Shown here: piece by piece, positions 43,912-56,284 of the stretch
Position numbering within the stretch: position 1 is the stretch's first letter
Layout: each line of letters opens with the position of its first letter
Assembly (NCBI GenBank): GCA_963971575.1
Contig: OZ020625.1
Coordinates: 15,167,646 to 15,231,645, forward strand
Length of the DNA: 64,000 nt
Direction: 5' to 3'
DNA from: Liopterus haemorrhoidalis
Lineage: Eukaryota > Arthropoda > Insecta > Coleoptera > Dytiscidae
The notes under the pieces: generated by a model
What the model saw: the letters and a program-made list of their open reading frames with translations, nothing else
The model's database searches: none
What the model was told of the DNA's origin: nothing
Translations under genes and position numbers: made by a program

Positions 43912-44454
43912 AAATATTAATTTTTAAAAATTATGTATTATATATAAAAAGAGAGGTATGGCTAAAAGAGTTTAAGTAAAACAATAACACAAACAATATA
44001 TCTTCAGAGCTAAAGTTTTTTATTTAAATATTTATTGTCAATAAAAATTAAAAATATATGTATATATGAAGGTCTAAAAATTATAACAATAACTTCTTCT
44101 TTGGGCACTAATAGCTGGGCTGTCTTTTGGTCTCACATTAGTCCTCTATCTTGATCTGTTAATTGTCAAGTGTCAAAAAATATTTATATGTCAGATAACC
44201 TAAGAAATATATAGCTGCCTGAAAACAAATTACATGGAGAATTTTCGCCATAAAATCTACGCTTAGAATATAAATAAAAGTCTAAATATGTAAATAATAA
44301 CAAAATATACGAAAAAAATAAAATAATATATATTTCCAATGAAACACACGAAATCTGTCATCTTGGACGAAAAACAATATTTTAACATTGTAATAGGGAT
44401 GGTGTTCTAAACCAATCAAAAACAAGGACAAACAGCCCCTTTCAAGTTGGTTTT

Positions 44455-44973
44455 ACACAGTTCAATAAATTGATCAAGTTTTTTGTCAATTAATTGAAAA
44501 ATGTATTGGTAACCTTAGAAACAAATGCATCAGTTTACACACATCAATTTATTTATCAATTTTTTGAAAACTTTTACATTACCAACTGTAAAACATATTG
44601 ACATATTTATCAAAATGAAAATATTGAAAAAATCTTCCCTAAGTTACGAGCTGTGAACAAAAACAAAAGAAATAACCTAGATGATGGTAAATTAGAACTT
44701 TGGAGGTTATGTCACATTTGAAAACGAAACAAACTATATATTTTGAGGTTATGCTACAACTAAACAGTTGGCAATATCTTAACAGATAAAAATATAACTA
44801 GAATTCCCTAAAAAACTGATGAAAAATAGAACTTGTTCTATTTTCAAAATAAACTGATCAATTTTTTTGTCAATAAATTGACGAAATTTTTACACTTTAC
44901 ACACGTCAATTAATTGAATGTCAACTTTTTCAATTAATTGATCAATAAATTGAATCGTGTAAAACCCACTATA
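44455..44973. mobile_element. Palindromic MITE built of CAATTAATTGA-like subrepeats
   Basis: Inverted ends GTTGGTTTTACACAGTTCAA and the complement of GTGGGTTTTACACGATTC. Many TCAATTAATTGA/TCAATTTATTGA units occur on both arms. About 519 bp, non-coding, inserted near the right end of the family B copy. Confidence 0.65.
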
Positions 44974-44996
44974 CACACATTTTTCTAAGCTGATAT

Positions 44997-45569
44997 AGAG
45001 CCTAGTTGATACGGTGGGTGCTCCCCACGGATCGCTACATACTGCATTTAATTTTGATCAGCTGGCTTAGAGAAATTTTGCTTCACTGGAAATTAATAGA
45101 TATAATTGGAAGTGAAATGTATTTATAACAGGTATTTGTTGTATCAGACTTAAACATAAAAAATACTTACGACCTTTCAACTAAGACAATACTTTACGAC
45201 AGTTGTGAAATGGTTATTATTATTTCTGGAAATGGTAAGAACATGTAATTAGTTTTCACTTTCATTAATATCCATTACGGTGATACAGTTTAACAACTGG
45301 TTACAATTACCAGTGGATCAGTTCAGTTTAGATTTTTTTTTTAATATACTTCAAGTAGAGATTTTAAGTAACATTTTAGTTGTATGCATAATTTTTTGAA
45401 ATATTTAGAGATCATCCCATTAAACAAGGAGATAAATGTACAATCAGGGAGCAATATGTTTAGAATGCTGCAGAGGTTTTTATGAATTTATGTGAAATAG
45501 TCAAACATATGTAAATTATACATTGCAACTAAGTTCTGTCTCTGAAATAAGCGAAGAATTGTGTATTTG
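44997..45569 (+). promoter_or_regulatory. Upstream region of zinc-finger gene copy 3
   Basis: Shares the CCCCACGGATCGCTACATAC block and TCAGCTG with copies 1 and 2. A GGAAATG|GTAAGA donor (about 45232) and an AATGCTGCAG|AGG acceptor (about 45473) suggest a 5' UTR intron. Confidence 0.5.
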
Positions 45570-46107
45570 ATGGAGTTCAAAATGGAAGACACAAAGCCCA
45601 TGGAGGCATTGGAGGAGATCTACATTAACAGTTACACAGTAAAAACAGAAATGGAAGAAAATGATGATTATGCAGGTATTGTAACATCCATTTTACCATC
45701 CTGCTTGTACTGCAGTATAAAAGTATAAGATGTATGTATGTTTATTGGGTGAACTCATATTGTGCCATAATCCTTGTCATATTTTTAAAATTTGTAGCAG
45801 TTTTATACGAAATTGAACACAAATAAAATATATCTGACGTGGGCAAACTTAAAATAATCTACTTTTTACTTCCTTATTCATTTTTTAGTCATATTTTCCT
45901 CTGCAGTTTTTAATTAAAACACTTTACTTGTGTAATAACTTCATTACTCGCATTAATTATTTCTAATTCCATTATTATATTAAGTGATACGTTGTTAGTA
46001 ACTTTGCACTATCGAAGAAAAATTACTTGTATCTAATCAGAAAATGCTGGTCAGATTAATTGTTAGTAATTAAGTTAGTTGTTTATCTGTAGATGGAACA
46101 GATATTC

Positions 46108-46379
46108 AGGGAGTTGTCGTAGCTCCGTGGTAAGACGGTTGTCTACGGAGCAAAAGCTCGCGGGTTCGATACCTCCCACCTCCTTCGGATTTTTATCTTC
46201 CGAAATTGTGCAGTCAGCTCTGGGGTCGACTCAGCCTTATAAGTATTTAATACTTATAAATGAGTATCTGTGTATACCGGTATAGTATGACCGGTCGCAA
46301 CGTCACACTGACCACGTGGCTTTCATATCTATGACCGGCGGTCTAGAATATATCTGTTGGGATCCTATTATATATTATT
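46108..46379 (+). mobile_element. tRNA-derived SINE in intron 1 of copy 3
   Basis: The tRNA-like head has A-box TAGCTCCGTGGTAAGACGG and B-box GGGTTCGATACC spaced as in Pol III genes. An unrelated body and an AT-rich tail follow. The flanking direct repeat of about 27 bp (ending GAACAGATATTC at 46107 and 46406) fits LINE-mediated retroposition. It does not fold as an intact tRNA. Confidence 0.78.
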
Positions 46380-46420
46380 ATTTATATGTAGACAGAACAG
46401 ATATTCTTGAGTTAAGAAAA

Positions 46421-47450
46421 TTGATGTGAAGTGTGAATTTTCACACAATTCAGGGTTTTGCAAGTATTTAGTAAGTGAATGATGATTATTTGGGATGCCA
46501 AAACAAATTTTATGTTAAAATATGTTTTTGTTAATTTTAATTCGAATGCCTAATACCATTATTTAGGTTTCTAAATATGTGCAGTATTTTTTTAAATAGG
46601 AAGGTTCATTAAGTTTTTAAAAATTTCGGCTATGGCTTCCATTGGTTGTTTTAAGTCATATGTTCCGCCCCTCTGCTTTCGTATACATTGAAACATAGAA
46701 TTAAATTATAATTTCAACACTTCCCACTGGTTATTAAATTTAAGGTTTTAAAAATTTAATGCAACATTTGCCAAAATATAACTAGAATTTTGACAAAATA
46801 ATTTTAACAAAATAAAAATGCAAAAAAAAAACAGAAAAAATTAAATTATGACAGGAAGCGAACAGTAGTTTGCAACTTAGGAAGCGAGATGTCTAACCAC
46901 TACACCATGAAGGCATACTGGATAGCTGTCTTACATGACATATTAAATATTTACGTCGTCAACTGAAAAACACAAAAAATGCGTTATTTTCCGAAAACCT
47001 AATCTGATTAAAACTTCCTGTTATACTATTCCGATTCACTTCAATGTACATTACTCAGAATTTTTTCAGATTTTTAGTTTAAACCATCAGGGCTTAAACC
47101 ATCAGGCTACAGGTGTGGGACAATTTTTTTTTGCACAATTTTGATAAATATTGCGTCAAAATAATTTATTTTGCAAAAATAAAATTTTGATCGTTAATAC
47201 ATGTACTAAGGGCTTTCATTTGATACCCTACTCAGAATTAAAAAAATATATTTTTTTTTTTCGATGAACACATATTTGTTTATATTTTTAGGGGGATGTT
47301 TTTTAGATGTTTTAGTATTTTTCCTATGTGCGGGTCAAAGAGTTGTATAAGCATGCCAAATTTCAACTTTCCAGGTTTAGCCGTTTGGCTACAATTTTTA
47401 CCGATTAGACAGACAGACAGTTTTTTGGTCATACCTACAAAACCCTAAAA
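46421..47450. repeat. Dispersed repeat family D, copy b
   Basis: Aligns with copy a at both ends (TTGATGTGAAGTGTGAATTT; CATACCTACAAAACCCTAAA) and in most of the middle. Copies 1 and 2 of the gene lack it at this intron position, so it inserted after gene duplication. Its minus-strand tRNA-like part (about 46853-46925: GTGTAGTGGTTAGACATCTC) differs in sequence from that of copy a. Confidence 0.7.
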
Positions 47451-48559
47451 ATTTCAGACTGATTATTCGTAAATGAAATTTTTTCACTCGCAAAATAAAT
47501 GTGTGCAAGTGGGTTTCCTGACAATACATTTCTGTTCCAAGAATGAATATGGATGATGGGACAAGTTACGACTTGCATCATGATGATACCGGAGACAGTG
47601 ATATTATTAAAACAGAGAGTGACATTAAGACGGAGTATGAAGTTAGTGAAGAATATGAAGCAGAGACTGGAATGGAGCACACGCCTCTATGGGAGAACGG
47701 TCAGTAATGAGCACAGCTGTAACTGTCTCACTGTTATAGCTGTCTCATTGTTATTCATATTTTATTGTCACATTTCAGTTTATTTCAGACGAACATCAGC
47801 AATGTTTAATATAATTAAACAATAACATATAATATATAATAACAATAATATATAATAAAACAATGAATATTCTGAACAATATATTTTTTACATTGTAAAT
47901 TGCTTATACTTCACAGTGATGTGTTTGTTGCAGGAGTCCGAGATAGACTTACAGACGGGATATATCATGTTAACACCAACATAGGGCAGATCCACTGTAA
48001 GTCTGAACCTGCAGACACCAGGGAATGTGAAGGAGATGAATTGGGGAGTGCGGCTGTCGCAAACACCGGTCAGTAGAGCTAGTTTTATTCATGTCTCTGT
48101 TATTAATAAATGTTTATGATGAGCCGAAATTACGGTGTTGTAGTTGTTCATAGAAGTAGAAGTCTCTGGGTTGGTATACACTATGGCAATGTTTTTCATT
48201 ATATGACTGATATGTTTACAGGAACTAGAGATGGAACTACAGGCGACACGTATCGCTACTACCTCCAATCCAACATAATCATCACAGAGGAGATCGACAT
48301 CAAGTCTGAACCTGCAGACACCATTAAATGTGAAAAACAACATCTAGAGAGCGCAGGTTTCACAAACACCGGTCAGTACAACTTATTTTATTAGTAAATG
48401 AAACAAAAACATTACATTTCAGTGGGATAATAATCATTTATTCAACTTAAGATATATGCAAGTTATGTCTTAAGAAAAGCTCAGTTAATATAAAATTAAT
48501 AAAAGAATAAATCACTTGGTTAATTTCAAAAATATAAGTTTATAAAAATAAATAGAAAC

Positions 48560-48720
48560 AATAATTTCTATGCAAAATATCACTTTATTATTTAACTAAT
48601 AACATGACTAGTTTCGCCATACAATGGCATTATCAAGTGATTCAAATGATGTAATGTGTGACAGAACGGCCACCCGCCGTCTGTCAGCTACGCCACTGGA
48701 AGGCGCCATCCCTGACATAT
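48560..48720 (-). ncRNA. Decayed hammerhead-like motif, probably Penelope-associated
   Basis: On the minus strand 48640-48606 reads CACTTGATAATGCCATTGTA followed by TGGCGAAACTAGTC. This has the layout of a minimal hammerhead core: a CUGAUGA-like strand, a GCCA/TGGC stem II, GAAAC and a GTC cleavage triplet. Two core bases differ (UUGAUAA), so cleavage is unlikely. Such motifs occur in Penelope-like elements, and a Penelope-like coding fragment lies upstream on the same strand. Confidence 0.4.
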
Positions 48721-49078
48721 GTTAGTTTCAAGTGGGACATCTGAAAAAACATCTAAACAACATTCCAGACGCCAAGTGCTAATGACCTGTGAGCTAGCTA
48801 GCTTCCGTGCACCCCGCAGCCATCAGCTGTTTTATATAAAAGAAATGGAACTAAGGGCCACGGGATCAGCCGTTAATGAGTCTTTGAACGAGTAACTGCA
48901 GAGAAATTCCAAAGTAAGCTCTGACACCGACCCCGTGGACTGGCAGCGCAGTGCAACAGCGGTTACAGCGGGCCGGTGCCGTCTAACAACCAGCCTAGCG
49001 GACTACAAAGAGAGGCCTTCATTCCACGGTACCACGGAAGAAGAGGACGCCGCTTAGAAGGTAAGGTATACGCTAACC
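48721..49078 (+). other. GC-rich leader before the tandem repeats
   Basis: GC-richer than the surroundings. A TTTTATATAAAAG box (48829-48841) could be a TATA box for a retroelement promoter on the plus strand. No coding frame recognised. Confidence 0.35.
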
Positions 49079-49700
49079 GGTGATGGAGACACTTCGCTGA
49101 ATGCGCGCTCCTCGGAGTCCGTGTTCCTTGGGTGTTTTGACGTAGCCAGCGTCGCCGGCGAGAGTCGGTTTGGGCAGGCGGTCACACTTTTGGACTGCTC
49201 AGTCTTAGCTCCGGCTAGGAAGCAGTTATCTGGTGCCATCACGAGGCGAATCGTATGCTCTACGTTTCTAGGGCTCAGATGTTATAATATACCTCCGTCC
49301 GGTGACTGAGACACTTCTCTGAATACGCGCTCCTCGGAGTCCGTGTTCCTTGGGTGTTTTGACGTAGCCAGCGTCGCCAGCGAGAGCTGGTTTGGGCAGG
49401 CGATCACACCTTTGGACTGCTCCATCTTGATTTCGATCAGGAAGCAGTTATCTGGTGCAGTCACGAGATAGGTTGTGTTTTACGACAGATGGGGGGTCGG
49501 CTAAATCAGATATGTAGTTTTCGGTGGTGGAGGTGTTCTAGAGGCACGCGCTCTATGGAGTTCGTGTTTCTGGGGTACTTTGACGTAGCCAGCGTCGCCG
49601 GCGAGAGTCGGTTTGGGCAGGCGGTCACACCTTTGGACTGCTCCATCTTGATTTCGGTCAGGAAGCAGTTATCTGGTGCCGTTACGAGATTCTGTATATG
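49079..49700 (+). repeat. Three tandem GC-rich units of about 210-240 bp
   Basis: Each unit contains TTTTGACGTAGCCAGCGTCG (or TACTTTGACG), GGTTTGGGCAGGCG and AGGAAGCAGTTATCTGGTGC, at about 49133-49232, 49353-49459 and 49577-49681. The arrangement resembles promoter monomers in front of a LINE, but no LINE ORF follows. Confidence 0.75.
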
Positions 49701-49734
49701 GGGGTAGCACTCACAACGTTACCCCACGTCAGGT

Positions 49735-50154
49735 GTGACGGGCGAGAGCCCTGAGCACCGGTCGTTGGTTGTTGCCACCAACGTGAGGTTGGAGAACGGT
49801 GATACTCGGAGTACAATTGAAAGCACATGTCTTAAGGACAATAAACTCATATCAACCGGCTACAGTACTGACATCCGGACTGGGCCGGCTTCATTTACAA
49901 CGAAATCTCCGTGTACTCGCCGTGATCTTGCCTCACACCACGATTTCACAGTACGCGAGCGAGCAGATCAGTCCATCTCCCGTCCGTCCAGGATGACACC
50001 ACTGCCGAATCCAGCCAACTACAAAGACCGGTATTTGCACTGCCTGTCGGTTCCACTGCGGGAATTTATAGGAAGATTCCATCACACATCGACAATAAGA
50101 GCGAGTATAAGCCACGAACCTTCAGTTCAATTTCCCGTATTAGAGTTTAAATAA
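49735..50154 (+). CDS. Unrecognised 139-codon frame after the GC-rich repeats
   Basis: ATG at 49735, TAA-type end at 50152-50154. Composition is Ser/Thr/Arg-rich with three cysteines and no recognised domain, signal peptide or membrane segment. It follows the tandem units on the same strand and may be the start of a retroelement ORF. It could equally be chance in a GC-rich repeat. I do not assign a function. Confidence 0.3.
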   Translation: MTGESPEHRSLVVATNVRLENGDTRSTIESTCLKDNKLISTGYSTDIRTGPASFTTKSPCTRRDLASHHDFTVRERADQSISRPSRMTPLPNPANYKDRYLHCLSVPLREFIGRFHHTSTIRASISHEPSVQFPVLEFK

Positions 50155-50999
50155 TTACTATAATTTTGCCGCCCCTTTTTACAATGAAATAACTAAGGAT
50201 TGACGTGTACATCTTATGATGTAATAAATACAATTAATGTTAATGTTTTCCTCTTGTGTACAGCTACCCACGTGAATCTTCCTAACGAGACAAGAGGTCC
50301 CGTTTTGTCTCAAATGAATGGAGAACATTCAATGTACTTATATATAATATAATAATAATAATATATATAATAATAACTTTATTTACATTTTTTTACAAAT
50401 ATGAGCGCTATACATACGTTATTGATACAGGCGGACAAACTTCTCGTGGCCGGTCGTGGCTTATGGTGAACATAGAGAGGGCACTATGAAAGACAGAGAC
50501 AGATACAGAGAACAGTTAAAGAAACAAGTTCACATTTTTACACGTGTACATTATATTTATCAATTTTAGGAACTTGTGTGTATAGACGTACCTAGTCTAT
50601 AAACACAAGTTCGTCCCATCACAGTCGAACAACAAAACTATAGAAACGTAGCTGCTTGATTTAAGTGATTAATGCATTTGACGTTCACTTTGTCGACTTG
50701 TTTATTGGCCAGAGCACTCCCGACCCGTGTCTTTTTCCAAACTCCAGCAATTTCAAGTAGATTGTAAATAATAAAGGCTTACAAAAATCAAGAATATTGC
50801 TATTAATAGCACGTCCACCTAGTTTGCTTTTTGTCTTCATGGTTTTAAATATTTAATATATTTTGAATGTTGCACTTATGCACTTGACTGTAATAGCGTG
50901 TGTAGGAAATAATGCAATTCGCTAAAGTTATAAACCCCACTACAAATTTCACGCGCATGTTTCACGCCCGGCCATGACAGATTTGTCCGGCAGTATATG
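50155..50999. other. Spacer, nothing recognised
   Basis: AT-rich with (TAA)n runs at 50340-50380. No gene. Confidence 0.35.
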
Positions 51000-51158
51000 C
51001 TAACAAATGTAAATAAGAAAATATTCATTCTAATACCTACCATAATTTCTTAGACAAAATTATTGTAACTAATAGACAATTTTACTATTTTTTTATCATT
51101 CTGTCCAGAATCAGTAAGCTGAAGCTTGTCGCAATGCCAGGACAAAATAATATAATAT
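51000..51158 (-). mobile_element. 3' end of the PHD-LINE family, inverted fragment
   Basis: The reverse complement matches 59372-59525 (shared TTGCGACAAGCTTCAGCTTA and ATGATAAAAAAATAG), the 3' UTR of the LINE at 57600-59575. A 5'-truncated copy, as is usual for LINE insertions. Confidence 0.75.
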
Positions 51159-51165
51159 AATTTTG

Positions 51166-51440
51166 CACTCACAAGTCAGCTTATAGACTCCGGACTGAAA
51201 AATGGTGTCGATCGGATCTTTAGCATTAAAATGACAATTAGATATTTTTGTCGCGGGTTTAAAAGCATTCTTTAAGTTATGTTTTTTAAGTAAATTGGCA
51301 ATTTTATTTGATATGGTCCCATAATACGTTAGTGAAATATACTTATTTTCTTCAGAAATAGATACATGACAAAAATATCTAATTGTCTTTTTAATGCTAA
51401 AGATTTGATCGACACCTTACCTTCAATAAGTATTTCATTC
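51166..51440 (-). pseudogene. Penelope-like element coding fragment
   Basis: The minus-strand frame reads SEENKYISLTYYG, then ISNKIANLLKKHNLK, AFKPATKISNCHFNAKD and SGVYKLTC. From memory this is the region between RT and the GIY-YIG nuclease of Penelope-like elements, ending where the YKLTC motif introduces the nuclease. It is cut at about 51160 by the LINE fragment. The RT part upstream is not recognisable here. Confidence 0.6.
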
Positions 51441-52282
51441 CTTCAATAGTTAAGGAAAAATTATTTCATGCTCGTTGTCAGTTGTTATTGTTCACTATAA
51501 GGTATGCATTCTTCCGCGCTGAAAAGTAGTGCGGACGGTATCTATGGCGTATGAATACATTTAACAAAATCAAAGTTTTTTTTTTTTCTTAATAAATTAG
51601 CATACTTAAATAATTTACTAAAAAGTAGCAAGATAGTGACGATGTGTGGCAAATTTAACTAAAATTAAACAAAAAATAAGCTAAACAATAAGTTTAAATA
51701 ATTAATTAATTTGTTAGGTAATGTAAGGTCTATTAATTTGTTGGAAGAGAAAATTCGATGCTCGTGGTCTCTCACGGTCGCCTGCTCGCCCGCTCGGAAT
51801 GTTCCGCTCGCATCGAATTTTCTCATAACAACCTTGTTACAGAATATACTATTCTTGTTAAAAATCTTACTATTCGTATAATAGCATGTGCCTCTGTAGA
51901 TCATCTTGCAGATCCCTTTTTCCAGTTTTGTCTGAATTAACTCTTCCATCTTTTTATATATTAGAAGCCGTAATGTTTGTTAAAAATAATCTGTATCTTA
52001 TCGCTACTAATTCAGATTTCCATACTTATCATACCCGCAATATATAGCACTGCACTGCACTGCACAGTAAAGATTCCCACTATATGGCTGTAACATTATG
52101 TTACATCGAAAACTATTTTGTTAACTCGTGTGGTTTCAGTTCGTATTATATGTGTCATCTTGACTAAACCACATCATTTAGGTAATGTGTTATTGGTTAA
52201 ATAAATTTATTATTTATATGAAAATAACTATATTTAAACAACTGAAAGTTTGTCTCAATAATCAATGCAAATTTTTTTGCAG
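51441..52282. other. Remainder of intron 4 of copy 3
   Basis: AT-rich. A near-palindrome of GAGAAAATTCGATGCTCGTG and CGCATCGAATTTTCTC lies at about 51745-51827. The last 100 bp match the ends of intron 4 in copies 1 and 2. Confidence 0.4.
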
Positions 52283-53499
52283 CTAGTGAAACATCTTCCA
52301 GTGAATCAGATGAGAGTTGGGAGCCGTTGGCCATTAACAACCGTTAACAACACACAACAACAAGGTCATCACATTTCATTAGACACAAGAAAATGCATTT
52401 TGGAGAGAAACCATTCAAATGTGATCAGTGTGATAAAGCATTTTCACACTCATCAGATCTCATAAAACACAAACGAGTACATTCTGGAGAGAAACCATTC
52501 AAATGTGATCAGTGCAATAAAGCATTTTCAGCGTCTTCAAGTCTCAATACTCACAAACGAGTACATTCTGGAGAGAAACCATTCAAATGTAATCAGTGTG
52601 ATAAAGCATTTTCAATGTCTACAAATCTCAATACTCACAAACGAGTACATTCTGGAGAGAAACCATTCAAATGTGATCAGTGTGATAAAGCATTTTCAGT
52701 GTATTCAAGTCTCAATACTCATAAACGAGTACATTCTGGAGAGAAACCATTCAAATGTGATCAGTGTGATAAAGCATTTTCAGTGTCTTCAAGTCTCAAT
52801 ACTCATAAACGAGTACATTCTGGAGAGAAACCATTCAAATGTGATCAGTGTGATAAAGCATTTTCAGTGTCTTCACATCTGGTTACCCACAAACGATTAC
52901 ATTCTGGAGAGAAACCATTCAAATGTGATCAGTGCGATAAAGCATTTGCAGTGTCTTCACATCTGGTTACCCACAAACGATTACATTCTGGAGAGAAACC
53001 ATTCAAATGTGATCAGTGTAATAAAGCATTTTCAGTGTCTTCAAGTCTCATTACTCATAAACGAGTACATTCTGGAGAGAAACCATTCAAATGTGATCAG
53101 TGTGATAAAGCATTTTCAGTGTCTTCACATCTGGTTACCCACAAACGATTACATTCTGGAGAGAAACCATTCAAATGTGATCACTGTGATACAGCATTTT
53201 CAGATCCTTCAAATCTGATTACTCATAAACGATCACATTCTGGAGAGAAACCATTCAAATGTGATCATTGTAATAAAGCATTTTCAGTGTCTTCAAGTCT
53301 CATTACTCATAAACGAGTACATTCTGGAGAGAAACCATTCAAATGTGATCAGTGTAATAAAGCATTTTTAGTGTCTTCTAGTCTGATTACTCATAAACGA
53401 TCACATTCTGGAGAGAAACCATTCAAATGTGATCAGTGTAATAAAGCATTTTTAGTGTCTTCAAGTCTGATTACTCATAAACTATCACATTCTGGATAG
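52283..53499 (+). pseudogene. Terminal exon of copy 3: homogenised array of 13 C2H2 fingers
   Basis: An in-frame TAA at 52345 follows the first 21 codons. From 52393 (ATG in frame) 368 codons are open with thirteen complete fingers. The 84-bp units are almost identical in sequence. Recognition helices are limited to a few types: V/S/T and V/H/T at -1/3/6 dominate. A fourteenth unit after TAG 53497-53499 has Arg for its first zinc Cys (FKRDQC). The uniformity points to recent unequal crossing over or gene conversion. Confidence 0.78.
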
Positions 53500-55650
<2,151 letters not shown>

Positions 55651-56284
55651 AATGGGTTGCTAGTTGTAGTAATGCGTTAATATAATTTATCCAATGAATG
55701 ATTTAATTCATATTGACTTAACTCTCATACTACAGTTTGATATGACTTCATATACAGTTGAACGCTTGTGACAAAATTGACTATAATTTTGGATAAAATT
55801 GACTTTCTTGCGCTGATTTGCGTCCGCAGTAAGGGACAAGGGCTCACTTACCCGGCGCCGCAGTCTTTACTTTAGATAGAAATTGTACATTATATTTTCT
55901 GTAATATAATATATAAGACATGCTTATGTGATGTGCTCATTTTCGATACGGAAGATACCGATAGAAACGCCACAAAGGGACCCAAATACAGATAACTGAC
56001 GACAGCTAACTAGATAAACAAAGGGTGCAGTCAAGTCGAGTCTGGCCCGAACCTCTAAACAGTATTATTTTAATTATTATTACTGGAAAATGTGGTTTAC
56101 TATGACGAATGATCGTTTATCTGGTTTGACTATATTACGTGTTCACAGGGAAAAAATTACTAATAATAGAGTAGATTTTATAGAAAATTTCATTAATGCG
56201 AATTTGCCAATGATCGCAGACGCATTTAATTTCTATTTTAATAGTGTTCTGTATTTATTTGTTTATTTAATAAATAACTAAATA
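55651..56284. other. Spacer, nothing recognised
   Basis: A 63-codon frame at 56090-56281 has no recognisable domain. No repeats identified. Confidence 0.35.

Larger units (their letters stand above)
43411..44996. mobile_element. Family B DNA element, second copy, with two nested insertions
   Basis: Aligns with 620-1375 (shared GCTGCGAACCGAGTACGATT, AAAATATATGTATATA and GGGCACTA-type blocks). The alignment is interrupted by a solo LTR (43653-43911) and a palindromic MITE (44455-44973). Its outer TIRs are not preserved. Confidence 0.7.
45570..53499 (+). pseudogene. C2H2 zinc-finger gene copy 3, damaged but with intact finger array
   Basis: Exons correspond to 45570-45675, 47541-47699 (by homology), 47934-48068, 48222-48371 and 52283-53499. 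The exon 2 acceptor is mutated from CCAGG to CCAAG, moving AG by one base, so normal use would shift the frame. Skipping exon 2 would keep the frame because it is 159 bp with phase-1 ends. Exon 5 has TAA at 52345-52347 before the fingers. Introns are bloated by a SINE, repeat family D and about 3.5 kb of Penelope-like and GC-rich repeat sequence. Either a recent pseudogene or a source of finger cassettes. Confidence 0.75.

Noticed and set aside
43411..44996. An independent new element between copies 2 and 3
   Set aside because: It aligns with 609-1399. The extra length is explained by the solo LTR and the palindromic MITE.
46108..46180. A functional tRNA gene
   Set aside because: A and B boxes are present, but the acceptor and T stems do not pair properly and the unit has a SINE body and target duplication.
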